A DNA stretch of 64,000 bases from an uncultured Clostridia bacterium (GTDB lineage: Bacteria; Bacillota; Clostridia; Christensenellales; Aristaeellaceae): positions 41,540-105,539 of the forward strand of contig CAKTZR010000009.1 in the NCBI GenBank assembly GCA_934636105.1, in the 5' to 3' direction. A program made the position numbers and the translations under genes. A model generated the notes under the pieces. It searched no databases, had not been told where the DNA came from, and saw only the letters and a list, made by a program, of their open reading frames with translations. Below, in pieces: positions 32,696 through 41,740 of the stretch (positions within the stretch are counted from its first letter, which is position 1; each line of letters opens with the position of its first letter).

Positions 32696-34099
32696 TTACC
32701 CCACTGAATCCTGAATCGGCACATAGAGCGCCGGATCAGGCGTGGGGGTGAAGGTCGGCTGCGGCGTGGGCGTGGGTTCGGGTGTGAGCGTCGGCGTGTC
32801 TGTCGGAAGCGGCGTATCGGGAATAGGCGCGGGCGTTTCTTCAATCTGCGCGGCGGTTTGGCCGACGGAATCGGAGAAAAGCAGCGCCTGCGTTTGTTTG
32901 CCGGCAGCTCCATCCACAGTCAGACCGTGGTCGCGCTGGAAATCCTTGACGGCCTGAATCGTGCCGCCGTAATAGCCGCCGGTGACAGAACCATGATAAT
33001 AGCCCAGCTCGGTCAGCCGCATTTGCAGCATGTAGACATCCGTGCCCGTTTTGCCCTTGGAGAGCGTGCGGTAGCTGGTCGGCCAGTTTTCCGGGCTGTA
33101 TACGGGCGTGGCCGTCGGGGAAGGAAGCGGGTTTTCGCGCAGGGTGGACGTGCTGAGCGTCGGCTTGAGCGTCATGGTGTATTCGGGGTCGTAGTCGCCC
33201 TCGTAGACGGTGATGATCGTCCCTTCCTTGCAGTTTTCATAAATCCATTTCGCGTCGGAGACGAGCAGGCGGACACATCCGTGTGACGCGGGCGTGCCGA
33301 GCGCTTCGAAGGATTTGACGGAAAGGGTCGTTTCATCCGGCTCAGCATAGAGGACGGAGTGAAACGCGTTGGCGGAGTCGATACGCGTCAGATATTGCGC
33401 ATGAGAGCCCCACGTGGGGAAATAGCCCCAGCGGGCGCGCTTTTTCGGCATGATGGTTGTGCCGCAGGGCGTGGGATATTTGCTCGTGCCGGTGGAACAG
33501 ATCATCTCGCGGACGAGTACGGTGTATTGGCCGTTTTCATCGTAGGTATAGGCGCGGGTGATCTGGTTGGTCACGTCCACCATGAGGGTGTATTTCGTCG
33601 GCTCGGGCGTGGGCGAGGGGCGCGGCGTGGCGTCGGCAGGCACGGCGGAGGAGGAAAAGAGCATCTCCTGCGTTTCGCGCCCCGCAATGCCGTCGGCGTT
33701 CAAACCGTTTTGCGTTTGGAAAGCCTTGACGGCGGCTTTCGTTACCTTATAATAGCCGCCAGAAACCTTCGCGTTGTAAAAGCCCAGTTCCGCAAGGCGG
33801 GCTTGAAGCTGCGCGACCAGTTCGCCGGAATCGCCGTATTGAACCGTTTTTTTGAAGGTGAAAGTGTCGGGCTGAACGAGTGAAACGGACGCGGGCGTTT
33901 CGGCGGACAGATAGGTGTTTTCGTCGATCGTTTCATCGATGGGGTCGCTGGCGGTTTCTTCGCCGGGGGAGACAAACTGCACGCTGCCGTCGTCGCCCAA
34001 AACGACCTGCCCCGCGTCGTCCTCCCAGAGGATTTTTTCGCATAAACCGCCTGCGGGGATGAACAGGAGCAGGCAGAGGAAAAGCGCAAGATGTTTCAT
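32696..34099 (-). CDS. L,D-transpeptidase with two peptidoglycan-binding domains
   Basis: A 467-residue exported enzyme. It has a signal peptide (LALFLCLLLFIPAGGLC), PG_binding_1 domain 1 (near residues 68-130, SGELVAQLQARLAELGFY), and a YkuD catalytic domain (near 168-300) with the active-site motif ASHGCVRL and His in NAFHSV. PG_binding_1 domain 2 (near 345-415, DVYMLQMRLTELGYY) is followed by a Pro/Thr tail (PTPEPTPTPQPT). YkuD enzymes make 3-3 crosslinks or anchor proteins in peptidoglycan. The site GGAGG precedes the ATG. The Thr/Pro/Glu tail resembles the stalks of the proteins at 49820 and 50797. Confidence 0.93.
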   Translation of the reverse strand: MKHLALFLCLLLFIPAGGLCEKILWEDDAGQVVLGDDGSVQFVSPGEETASDPIDETIDENTYLSAETPASVSLVQPDTFTFKKTVQYGDSGELVAQLQARLAELGFYNAKVSGGYYKVTKAAVKAFQTQNGLNADGIAGRETQEMLFSSSAVPADATPRPSPTPEPTKYTLMVDVTNQITRAYTYDENGQYTVLVREMICSTGTSKYPTPCGTTIMPKKRARWGYFPTWGSHAQYLTRIDSANAFHSVLYAEPDETTLSVKSFEALGTPASHGCVRLLVSDAKWIYENCKEGTIITVYEGDYDPEYTMTLKPTLSTSTLRENPLPSPTATPVYSPENWPTSYRTLSKGKTGTDVYMLQMRLTELGYYHGSVTGGYYGGTIQAVKDFQRDHGLTVDGAAGKQTQALLFSDSVGQTAAQIEETPAPIPDTPLPTDTPTLTPEPTPTPQPTFTPTPDPALYVPIQDSVG

Positions 34100-34128
34100 G
34101 GTGGCCTCCGTGAGATGAGCGATTTAAA

Positions 34129-34358
34129 ACTCCCTCAGTCAGCTTCGCTGACAGACCTTCGGCGTTTCACTTGCCTGTTTCCCGCACAACGGGCGGCAAG
34201 TCTAACGCCCTCGGGGAGGGAGCCTTTTGGTATAAGCGGCAACAGCAAAAGGATAAAGCCTCCCTCCTTGAGGGACGTTTGAAATCGTCGCCGCCCGTGG
34301 CGGATTCAGACGATGAAAATGCCGAAGGTTGGCACGCCGTAGGCGTGACGGAAGGAGT
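34129..34358. repeat. MITE-like palindromic repeat element, copy 3
   Basis: About 230 bp with ends AACTCCCTCAGTCA and the complement of GACTCCTTCCGTCA. The interior aligns with copy 1: an ACCTTCGGC start, CTGTTTCC, a GGCGGC hairpin, a GAGGGAG block, then TATAAGC. It is noncoding and lies between the L,D-transpeptidase and htrA genes, both of which point left. Confidence 0.8.
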
Positions 34359-34387
34359 CTCACTCCATCATAGCACAAGCGTCAGAC

Positions 34388-34436
34388 AAAAACAACCGGG
34401 GCCGCCTTTCCGATTGGGGAAAAGCGGCCCCGGCTG
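34388..34436 (-). terminator. terminator of htrA-like gene
   Basis: On the minus strand CCGGGGCCGCTTTTCC pairs with GGAAAGGCGGCCCCGG, followed by TTGTTTTTG. Confidence 0.88.
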
Positions 34437-34470
34437 TTACAAAGGAGAACACATCTTATGGAAGGTTCAA

Positions 34471-35667
34471 TCAGTTATTGGCGGTCGTGTCCACGTCCGT
34501 CGGCTGCGGGACGACGAGATCCAGCGTCATTTCCTTGCCGTTGCGATCGATCTTCACGGAGACAGTGTCGCCGGAAGTCTGCTTGGCCTTGATGGCGTTC
34601 AGGTCATCCGCGGAGGTCACGGTCTCGCCCGCAAACTCGGTGATGATGTCGCCCTTCTGCAGGCCGGCGCGCTCAGCGGCGCTCATGCTGGAAACTTCGG
34701 TGATATACACGCCAACCGGCATGGAGTACTGCTTGCTCATGTCCTCGGTGATATCGCGGATGGTGATGCCCAGCATGATCTGGCTGCCCTTGGTCTGATC
34801 CTTGACGGAATCCGGGTCGTTAATCATCTGCGCAACAAGGTCCTTGATGTTGTTGACCGGGATAGCGTAACCGATGCCCTCGATGCTGACCGAGGAGCTC
34901 TTGGCATAGACAATGCCGATGACGTTGCCGTAGGAATCAAACAGCGCGCCGCCGGAGTTGCCCGGGTTGATGGCCGCATCCGTCTGGATGGCGTTGATGG
35001 TCACGTCGTCAATGGTCAGTTCCTGCTCGACGGCGGAGATGATGCCCGCGGTCACAGAGCCATGCACCTGACCCATCGGGTTGCCGATGGCCACGGCCAG
35101 CTCGCCGACCTCAATCTGATCGCTGTCGCCGAACGTCGCCGCGTTCAGGCCGGTCGCATCGATCTTCAGCACGGCGATATCGTTGCTCTCGGACGAGCCG
35201 ACGAGCGTCGCGTCATAGGTCTGCTCCTCGCTGCCGTCGCCCGGGTTGACGTAAACGGTGATCTTATCCGCGCCGGAAATAACGTGGTTGTTGGTCAGCA
35301 CGTAGCCGTCTTCCGAGATGATGATGCCGGAACCGGCCGCCGTCTCGGTGTATTCCTGCGTGCCGCCGCGTCCGCCGCGGTTGCCGTAGCCATAACCATA
35401 ACCGAACATGCCGCCGAACGGATTGTAATAGTTGTTGTCGTAGGTGTTGTAAACCACCTTGGTTTCGGTTTCAATCGCCACGACGGAGGCGCCGCACTTC
35501 TTGGCGATCTCCGGGATGGTGAGGGAATCCTCATTCGAGGCGGCCTCAATCACGCTGAAATGTTTTTCGGTGTTATCGGCCTGAGCCAGCGCGCTCATGC
35601 CGGCCGTGACCGTCAACGCCAATGCGGCGGTCATGGCAATCAAAGGACGAATGTGAGAATTACGCAT
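34471..35667 (-). CDS. htrA: HtrA/DegP-like S1C serine protease with PDZ domain
   Basis: A 398-residue exported protease. It has a signal peptide or anchor (PLIAMTAALALTVTAGMSALA), a Tyr/Gly-rich linker (residues 75-100, GYGYGYGNRGGRGG), a trypsin-like domain with the triad His in LTNNHVISG, Asp in SNDIAVLKID and Ser in NPGNSGGALFD, and then one PDZ domain (near 300-390). It handles misfolded envelope proteins. Compared with B. subtilis HtrA it lacks a long cytoplasmic N-terminus. The site AAAGGAG precedes the ATG. A TATAAT is visible at 35757-35762 on the minus strand without a convincing -35. Confidence 0.94.
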   Translation of the reverse strand: MRNSHIRPLIAMTAALALTVTAGMSALAQADNTEKHFSVIEAASNEDSLTIPEIAKKCGASVVAIETETKVVYNTYDNNYYNPFGGMFGYGYGYGNRGGRGGTQEYTETAAGSGIIISEDGYVLTNNHVISGADKITVYVNPGDGSEEQTYDATLVGSSESNDIAVLKIDATGLNAATFGDSDQIEVGELAVAIGNPMGQVHGSVTAGIISAVEQELTIDDVTINAIQTDAAINPGNSGGALFDSYGNVIGIVYAKSSSVSIEGIGYAIPVNNIKDLVAQMINDPDSVKDQTKGSQIMLGITIRDITEDMSKQYSMPVGVYITEVSSMSAAERAGLQKGDIITEFAGETVTSADDLNAIKAKQTSGDTVSVKIDRNGKEMTLDLVVPQPTDVDTTANN

Positions 35668-35839
35668 ACCAATGATCTCCTTTCGGGGTTAAATGCTTGC
35701 CAGCTTGTCGGAAAGGGGAGCGGCTTTCGCCTGCCCGCTTTCCTTCAAGCGATGGCTGTATTATAGAAGCGCGGTATGGAGAAAAAATGGTAGACTTGCG
35801 GAAAAAACATTAAAACATTGTGACGAAATTGTGTCAAGG

Positions 35840-37039
35840 TCAATGGACTTCGCGCAGGGCGGAAAAACCAAGCGCAAGCAGATCAAACCCGACCCGCATC
35901 AGCGGCGGCGTATCGCGCCGAAGCTGCACGCCGCCGGTCATGACGCCCACGCCCGCGCCCGTCGCCGGATCGGCGAACAGCTCGGCGCACATGCCATAGG
36001 CCACGCCCTGATGGCCGACGGGCGAAAAGCCGGGGAATACGTCCGGCAGATAGGCGACGTTCAGCCCGCGGCCAACCGGCCCGATCCCGCCCAGCCCATC
36101 CTGCGGAGCGCGCATCAAATCGAGCGACGCGCCGGAAAGCACGCCCATTTCTCCATGAGAGGCCAGCAGGCCCAGCAGCGCTGCCAGACCCGCGCTGTCC
36201 GTAATGAGCCGCCCGGCGGCGCAGAAATAATCGTGTTCCGGGTCGAAGAAATCCGGCTTTCTTCGGGCCAGCGCCTGCGCGTTGTATTTGAGGAGGGGAA
36301 TGGGCAGGCGCATGCTGTATCCGTTGGCCAAATCCGACCGGGGCGAAATTCGGCGGGGATCATAGCTGGCGCGGATGGAAAGCGGGGCAAAGACAAGCTC
36401 CTGCATGAGATCGTCAAACGGACGGCCTGCGGCGCGCTCCATCACCACGCCGGCCGCGCCTGCGCCGAGGTTGCTGTAATGAAAGGCCTCGCCGGGCCTG
36501 CTTGGCATCCAGTTGTCAGGGTTTTCCAGCAGCTCGCGCAGGGTGCAGCCCTTCTGCATGCCGCGCGTGCCGTAATTCCCTTCGTCGCGGATGGCGGCGG
36601 TATGGGTGAGCAGCATCCGCAGGGTGACGGGTGTATCCGGGTGCTGCGGATGGCGCACAGAATAGCCCAGATAGGCGGAAATATCCCGATCCAGCTCAAG
36701 TGTGCCGCGTTCGACAAGCGCCAGCGCGCCGAAGGTCATCACCAGCTTGCTGACGGAAGCGACGCGGAAGCAGGTTTCCTCCGTCACGGCTGCCGATCCC
36801 AGCAGGCGGGGCTTGCCATAGCAGAATGTGTCATGCCCGCCGGAGGGGCGGCGAAGCACGACGCAGGCGCTCATGGCACGATGATCGTGCAGAATGCCTT
36901 CCATCGAAATTTCAAAGCGCAGCCGGGCTTCCGGGGTCAGGCTTCCATCTTCGCGGCGGGGCAGAATGGGCATGCGGGCAAAGGTTCGCTCGGCACGCTG
37001 GCGCAAAACGGCCAGTTCGCCGCTCGTCGGGTTCTTCAA
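35840..37039 (-). CDS. serine hydrolase, beta-lactamase class C-like
   Basis: A 399-residue cytoplasmic-looking protein with no signal peptide. It has the class C/penicillin-binding fold motifs: SxxK in RVASVSKLVM, YxN in FHYSNLGAGAAG and HxG in GHQGVAYGM. Family members are esterases, D-aminopeptidases or peptidoglycan hydrolases; the absence of export makes an intracellular esterase or peptidase more likely (inference). The start is TTG at 37039, supported by AAGGAGG 9 bases upstream. It has its own promoter (37083-37111), divergent from that of mgtC. Confidence 0.85.
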   Translation of the reverse strand: MKNPTSGELAVLRQRAERTFARMPILPRREDGSLTPEARLRFEISMEGILHDHRAMSACVVLRRPSGGHDTFCYGKPRLLGSAAVTEETCFRVASVSKLVMTFGALALVERGTLELDRDISAYLGYSVRHPQHPDTPVTLRMLLTHTAAIRDEGNYGTRGMQKGCTLRELLENPDNWMPSRPGEAFHYSNLGAGAAGVVMERAAGRPFDDLMQELVFAPLSIRASYDPRRISPRSDLANGYSMRLPIPLLKYNAQALARRKPDFFDPEHDYFCAAGRLITDSAGLAALLGLLASHGEMGVLSGASLDLMRAPQDGLGGIGPVGRGLNVAYLPDVFPGFSPVGHQGVAYGMCAELFADPATGAGVGVMTGGVQLRRDTPPLMRVGFDLLALGFSALREVH

Positions 37040-37082
37040 GGGATTAGGCCTCCTTCATCGGACACGGTTTGTCCATGCAGCC

Positions 37083-37164
37083 ATTGTAATGCAGGGGGCA
37101 CAGACTGTCAACGCAAAAAAATTTGCGTCAATCCCTTGCGCAGGCTTCGAGATACCAGTATAAT
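37083..37164. promoter_or_regulatory. divergent promoters for serine hydrolase and mgtC
   Basis: Minus strand: TTGACA (37106-37111), 17 bases, TACAAT (37083-37088). Plus strand: TTGCGC (37136-37141), 17 bases, TATAAT (37159-37164). Between the two -35 elements lies an A/T-centred inverted repeat (CGCAAA...TTTGCG, 37112-37127) that could serve a shared regulator. Confidence 0.75.
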
Positions 37165-37216
37165 AAATCATCTTAATTTAACGAAAACTTTACAAACGGA
37201 TCGGAGGAGATTCATC

Positions 37217-37933
37217 ATGGATGCCTTTTTTGACGGATTGACAGCGTTTGGCCAGCCGTTGACCATGGCGGCGGTGCTGATGCGCATTGCCGTGGCGGTG
37301 CTGATCGGCGCGGTGATCGGCATTGACCGCGAAATCAAGAACCGCCCGGCAGGCATGCGCACGCATGTGCTGGTCTGCGTCGGCGCGGCGCTGGTTTCGC
37401 TGATCGAGGCGCAGACGGTTGCGGATGTGGCGGCGCTGGGCAGTTACACCATCGGCGTGAGCATGGGCCGCATCACCACGTCGGTGGTTTCCGGCGTGGG
37501 CTTTCTCGGCGCGGGCACGATCTTCATGAGCGACAGGAAGATTTCCGGCCTGACGACGGCGGCTTCGCTGTGGTGTACGGCCTGCATCGGCCTGGCCGTC
37601 GGTTCGGGCTATATCCTGATGGCGATTGCGGCGGGCGCAATCGTGCTGGTGATTCTGCGGCTGATGCAGCGCATCGTGCATGTCAACACGCTCAAGCGGC
37701 TGGAGGTGCAGTTTATCCACCGCACGCAGACGCTGACGTTTCTCAACGAGTATTTCATGAATCTGGGCGTGAAGATTCTGGACGTTGATTTCCACGCGGA
37801 GAGCAGGCCGGAGGGTAACCTGTATACCAATCTATACACGCTTTCCATGCCCGCCAAGATGAGCTATGTGGACGTGATCGGCACGCTGTCCGAACATCCG
37901 AACATCCGCACCGTGCGGACGAGAAACCTCTAA
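37217..37933 (+). CDS. mgtC: MgtC/SapB family membrane protein
   Basis: A 238-residue protein with five N-terminal helices, starting MDAFFDGLTAFG after GGAGGAGATTCATC. Conserved MgtC elements are AVLIGAVIGIDREIKNRPAGMRTHVLVCVGAALVS and GVGFLGAGTIFMSDRKISGLTTAASLWCTACIGLAVGSG. A C-terminal ACT-like cytoplasmic domain (residues about 160-238) follows. MgtC proteins affect Mg2+ homeostasis and F-ATPase in Salmonella; in Firmicutes the role is less clear. The stop overlaps the convergent MATE gene by 4 bases. No transcription terminator lies between them. Confidence 0.9.
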   Translation: MDAFFDGLTAFGQPLTMAAVLMRIAVAVLIGAVIGIDREIKNRPAGMRTHVLVCVGAALVSLIEAQTVADVAALGSYTIGVSMGRITTSVVSGVGFLGAGTIFMSDRKISGLTTAASLWCTACIGLAVGSGYILMAIAAGAIVLVILRLMQRIVHVNTLKRLEVQFIHRTQTLTFLNEYFMNLGVKILDVDFHAESRPEGNLYTNLYTLSMPAKMSYVDVIGTLSEHPNIRTVRTRNL

Positions 37934-39306
37934 GGGACGTTTGCTTTCTCCCTTCCATTGTTTGCGGAGGATGGAGAGGCAAAAGTCTTCCGTGTCAGCA
38001 GGAGCGAAAATCCCAGCGCCATCAGATCGCTGACGCTTGGACAAGCCAGCAGCCCCCCAAGGCCGAAAACGCGGGGCAGCAGCATCAGAAGGGGCAGAAA
38101 GAAAAGGGCCTGCCTGCTGGTGGCGACAAGCGAGGCGCGGACGGTCTGCCCCATGGCCTGCGTGAGCATGGTCATCAGAATGACGGCGCTCTGCGCGGAA
38201 AAGACAAGGCTTTGCAGGCGGACGACGCGTCCGGCGACGTCGGCAGTCTGTGCGTCGGGTGCGAAACGGGCGGCCAGCATTGGCGCGAGAAAAAAGAAGA
38301 CCGCGCCAAGCAGCAGAGAGAAGCCGAGCAGCACACGATGACAGAAGCGATACGCGGTTTGACAGCGTGATGTCTGCTTTGCGCCGAAGGCCGCGCCGCA
38401 GACCGGCTGAAAGCCCTGACCAAAGCCGATGACCGCCGAGGTGAACGGCATGACCATGCGGGCGCAAAGTCCCATGCCCGCCAGAACAGGCGCGCCGAAC
38501 CCTGCAGACACGCGGGAGAGCATTGCAGCGGAAAGGCTGGTTGCGCCCTGACGTAGCAGCGTCGGCAGGCCGGAACGCATGATTTCCGCAAAGACGGACA
38601 ATGTAAACCGGGCGCGGCGCAGGGAGGGACGGATCAACTCGGCGTGACGAGCCGCATAGAGCAGCAGAACGGCGAGGGTTGCGGCTTCGCGCGCCAGCAT
38701 GGCCAGCCCCGCGCCATGTACGCCGAGGTTCAGACGCAGGCAGAGCAAGAACAGAAGCGCCGTGCCCAGCGACGAGCCGACGAGCGCGGCCGCCATATTC
38801 GGCAATGTTTTCCCCTGTGCGCGCAAAAGACTGCTCAGCACAAGGCCGCCGCAGAGAAGCGGACCGCTTGCAAGCACATACCGCGCATAGGGCACGCCCG
38901 CCGCGACGGCGTTTTCCGAAGCGCCGAACAGGCGCAGGAGCGGCGCGGCGAGGAAAAAGCCGCCGACCAGCAGCAGACCGGCCAGCAGCACAGCGGCAAA
39001 GAACGCCGCCCCGGCGGCCTGTTCGGCAGCGGCGCGCTGGGATATGTCGGAGGCGCTTTGCCGGCCGATGCAGCGGCTGACGAAACTTCCCGCGCCCATG
39101 CCCAGCGTGAAGCCGACGGTCTGTTCCAGCAGGATGAGCGCAAAGCTCGCGCCGACGGCGGCGGAGAGCGCCGCATCCTTTTGCGAGAGGATGAGCGCTT
39201 CGAGCAGCTGGCAGGCGGAGGAGGAAAGCATGGCGGCGACGCTGGGCGCGGCGATTTTCAGCGTCAGCAGGCGCACGTCGCCGGAAAGCAGGGCGGTATC
39301 GGTCAC
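37930..39306 (-). CDS. MATE family efflux transporter
   Basis: A 458-residue polytopic protein with 12 predicted helices. Typical MATE elements are LLTLKIAAPSVAAMLSSSACQLLEALILS near the N-terminus, the mid-protein repeat FAEIMRSGLPTLLRQGATSLSAAMLSR and GFGQGFQPVCGAAFGAKQTSR. The start is taken as GTG at 39306 with AGGGGAG 8-9 bases upstream, giving the standard family length; longer in-frame starts add a non-conserved N-terminus that would run through the divergent ROK promoter. It is only distantly similar to the MATE pump at position 1. There is no linked regulator. The substrate is unknown. Confidence 0.9.
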   Translation of the reverse strand: MTDTALLSGDVRLLTLKIAAPSVAAMLSSSACQLLEALILSQKDAALSAAVGASFALILLEQTVGFTLGMGAGSFVSRCIGRQSASDISQRAAAEQAAGAAFFAAVLLAGLLLVGGFFLAAPLLRLFGASENAVAAGVPYARYVLASGPLLCGGLVLSSLLRAQGKTLPNMAAALVGSSLGTALLFLLCLRLNLGVHGAGLAMLAREAATLAVLLLYAARHAELIRPSLRRARFTLSVFAEIMRSGLPTLLRQGATSLSAAMLSRVSAGFGAPVLAGMGLCARMVMPFTSAVIGFGQGFQPVCGAAFGAKQTSRCQTAYRFCHRVLLGFSLLLGAVFFFLAPMLAARFAPDAQTADVAGRVVRLQSLVFSAQSAVILMTMLTQAMGQTVRASLVATSRQALFFLPLLMLLPRVFGLGGLLACPSVSDLMALGFSLLLTRKTFASPSSANNGREKANVP

Positions 39307-39354
39307 GGCGCATTCTCCCCTCTGCGAAAACGGAAAAATATTCGTAGATATCAT

Positions 39355-39383
39355 TTGACAGGCGCACGCGGTTAGCGTATCAT
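39355..39383 (+). promoter_or_regulatory. promoter of ROK kinase gene
   Basis: TTGACA (39355-39360), a 17-base spacer and TATCAT (39378-39383). Confidence 0.75.
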
Positions 39384-39464
39384 GAACGCAAGAGCGCGCG
39401 GACGCAGACAGTTTGCCCGCAGACGGCGGGAAGCATGCGGCGCGCAAAGAAGGAGGATGGACGT

Positions 39465-40355
39465 ATGCTCATTGGCGCACTGGAAGCGGGCGGCACCAAA
39501 ATGGTCTGCTCGATCGGCAATCCGCAGGGCGGCGTGCTTCAGCGCGCCAGTTTCCCGACGCTCACGCCGGATGTGACCGTGCCGCAGATTGTGGATTTTA
39601 TCGGGAAATTTGACGTGAAGGCGCTGGGCATCGGCTCCTTCGGGCCGCTGGATTTGAACCCGGCTTCGCCGACTTACGGCAGCATCACCAAGACCCCGAA
39701 GAGGGAATGGATCGATTATCCGCTGATGGCGGTGCTCAAGGATGCGCTGGGTGTGCCGACGGGCATTGATACGGACGTGAACGCGGCGGCGCTGGCGGAA
39801 TACACGATGGGCGCGGGCCAGGGACACGGCAGCCTGCTGTATGTGACGGTGGGCACGGGCATCGGCGGCGGCTTTGTGACCGAAGGAAAAATGATTCACG
39901 GGCTGGTGCATCCCGAGATGGGACACATGATCCTTTCGCCGCAGGAGGGCGACACGATGCCCGACGGCGTATGTCCGTATCATCGGCACTGCCTGGAGGG
40001 GCTGGCGAGCGGCCCGGCGATTGAAAAGCGCTGGGGGCTTTCCGCCAAGCTGATGACGGAGGATCATCCCGCGTGGGAGCTGGAGGCGACGTATCTGGCG
40101 CAGATGTGCGTGAACATGATCGTCACGGTTTCGCCGGAAGTGATTGTGCTGGGCGGCGGCGTGATGCAGCAGGCGCACCTGTTCCCGAAGATTCGCGCAA
40201 AGGTGCTGGATTTGCTGGGCGGCTACGTCTCCTCGCCGAGCATCACGCCGGAGGGCATTGACAGCTACATTGTGCCGCCCGCGCTGGGCGTCAATTCCGG
40301 CGTGATCGGCGCGCTGCTGCTGGGCGCGCAGGCGCTGGAGCAAGAGAACAAATGA
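39465..40355 (+). CDS. ROK family sugar kinase (fructokinase-like)
   Basis: A 296-residue kinase starting MLIGALEAGGTKMVCSIGN after GAAGGAGGATGGACGT. The ATP phosphate-binding loop EAGGTK, the ROK signature region LLYVTVGTGIGGGFVTEGK, and the zinc cluster formed by HPEMGH and CPYHRHCLEG (ending in the Zn-type GLASGPAIEKRWG) are all present. This zinc variant without an HTH domain fits Gram-positive fructokinases (ScrK/YdhR/GmuE group). It phosphorylates a hexose, probably fructose or mannose, to the 6-phosphate. It is transcribed alone between its promoter and a bidirectional terminator. Confidence 0.9.
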   Translation: MLIGALEAGGTKMVCSIGNPQGGVLQRASFPTLTPDVTVPQIVDFIGKFDVKALGIGSFGPLDLNPASPTYGSITKTPKREWIDYPLMAVLKDALGVPTGIDTDVNAAALAEYTMGAGQGHGSLLYVTVGTGIGGGFVTEGKMIHGLVHPEMGHMILSPQEGDTMPDGVCPYHRHCLEGLASGPAIEKRWGLSAKLMTEDHPAWELEATYLAQMCVNMIVTVSPEVIVLGGGVMQQAHLFPKIRAKVLDLLGGYVSSPSITPEGIDSYIVPPALGVNSGVIGALLLGAQALEQENK

Positions 40356-40357
40356 AT

Positions 40358-40389
40358 ATAAAAATACCGCTCACGGGCGGTATTTTTAT
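40358..40389. terminator. bidirectional terminator
   Basis: ATAAAAATACCGC / GCGGTATTTTTAT around a 6-base loop, between convergent genes. Confidence 0.88.
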
Positions 40390-40397
40390 ATTCAAAG

Positions 40398-41342
40398 TTA
40401 TTCGACTTCATCCTCGGGAATGCGGTAGAGCTGGCGGTTGTCCAGCCCCCAGACCTTTTCGGAGAAGCCGCCGGGGATGGCGCGGGAGAGCGCTTCGTTC
40501 ATCTCATACAGGCGCGCATCGAGGGTGTCGATGGTGTTGAGCACCTCGGCTTCCGGGAACTTCGGTGCAAGCGGGCTGCCGTATTCGGGAATGCCGTGAT
40601 GGGAGAGCACCATGTGCTGAAGCAGCAGCGCTTTGCCGGGATTGGCCTTCGTTTTTTCGGCGGCGAGCTGAATGTTGACCACGCCGCGGACGATGTGGCC
40701 GATGAGCTTGCCATCCACGCTGTAATCGGAAACAAGGCCGAGCGTGTCGGCATCCATCTCGTCGATTTTGGCGAGGTCGTGGACAATCACGCCCGCGGTC
40801 AACAGGCTGGCGTTCAGCTGGGGATAGACGGTCATGATCGCGTTCGCTGCGCGGAGCATGGTGGTGGTGTGATGGAGCAGGCCGCCGCGCTCGGCATGGT
40901 GCATCTGCTTGGCGGCGGGGAAGGTCAGCAGCTTGTCGCCCGCACGGTCGAGCAGCTCGCAGGTGATTTTGCGCAGATCCGGATCGGCGATGTGATCCGC
41001 CGCGCGAACGATTTCATCGAGCATCTCGTGCGGATCGCGCGGGGCGCAGGGGATGAGCGTGGACATATCCACCGCGTCGCGGTTTTCGGCGGCGCGGATT
41101 TTTTCCACGCGAAGCTGCATGCGGCCGTTAAATTCGTTGCCCGTGGCGCGCACCTTCACAATGCTGCCCGCCAGCGGCGGCTGCACGGTGCCATCCCACA
41201 TTTTGGCGTTGATCGAGCCGGATTTATCGGCCAGCGTCATATCCAGATAATTTTTGCCGTTGGCGCTGGCGCGCTGTTCGGCGGAGCGAACGATGAGATA
41301 CCCTTCAAAGCGGTCGTCGCGCTTGATATCAGCTAAATACAT
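40398..41342 (-). CDS. yhaM: 3'-5' exoribonuclease YhaM family (OB fold plus HD domain)
   Basis: A 314-residue protein. The N-terminal OB-fold nucleic-acid-binding domain (residues 1-90, DRFEGYLIVRSAEQRASANGKNYLDMTLADKSG) is followed by an HD phosphohydrolase domain with metal-binding HHAERGGLLHHT, VIVHDLAKIDE and LSHHG. This arrangement is YhaM, a 3'-5' exoribonuclease/DNase of Gram-positive bacteria. The ATG at 41342 is chosen (AAGGAG 9 bases upstream); an in-frame TTG two codons earlier is weaker. No partner genes adjoin. Confidence 0.93.
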   Translation of the reverse strand: MYLADIKRDDRFEGYLIVRSAEQRASANGKNYLDMTLADKSGSINAKMWDGTVQPPLAGSIVKVRATGNEFNGRMQLRVEKIRAAENRDAVDMSTLIPCAPRDPHEMLDEIVRAADHIADPDLRKITCELLDRAGDKLLTFPAAKQMHHAERGGLLHHTTTMLRAANAIMTVYPQLNASLLTAGVIVHDLAKIDEMDADTLGLVSDYSVDGKLIGHIVRGVVNIQLAAEKTKANPGKALLLQHMVLSHHGIPEYGSPLAPKFPEAEVLNTIDTLDARLYEMNEALSRAIPGGFSEKVWGLDNRQLYRIPEDEVE

Positions 41343-41585
41343 GGTCAAAAACTCCTTCCTGTGTCAGATGATATTATGAACGATACGGGCGGGGTTTGCA
41401 AGGAAAAATTCATATTTTTAACCAAAGCAAAAGCGCAGAAGGAAAATTTTCGCTGAATTTGTCCTACAAAAAGATGGAAAATCCCGGCGCAAAAGTCAGC
41501 TATTGCGCCAAAAGTGCATATAAAGAGGGGAGAATCGGCGCGAAAAGAGGAGAACGAAACTATTCAATCCGGTCAAAAAAAGCCG

Positions 41586-41670
41586 TTGACATCTGTTGAA
41601 ACGTTGATTATAATAAACTTACAAACAGCAAGAGCGATAAAAAACAAATCGCAAAATCGGTGATTTGTTT
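41586..41670 (+). promoter_or_regulatory. promoter and leader palindrome of mglBAC
   Basis: TTGACA (41586-41591), 17 bases, TATAAT (41609-41614). In the leader, AAACAAATC (41643-41651) and GATTTGTTT (41662-41670) form a 9-bp inverted repeat that could be an operator or hairpin. The rest of 41349-41740 shows no gene. Confidence 0.8.
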
Positions 41671-41740
41671 CAATGCTCGGCTGGCAATTCGTTACTCAAT
41701 GGGAGGAATCCCGTTGAAATAAAAAGAAGAGGTGTTTCCC

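Noticed and set aside
35693..37933. 746-codon plus-strand frame ending in MgtC
   Set aside because: Only the last 238 codons are real. The earlier part lies opposite the serine hydrolase and is low-complexity; a promoter and strong site precede the ATG at 37217.
41592..41608. cre-like catabolite site (TGAAACGTTGAT) in the mgl promoter spacer
   Set aside because: One base short of the cre consensus core spacing, so it cannot be called from sequence alone.
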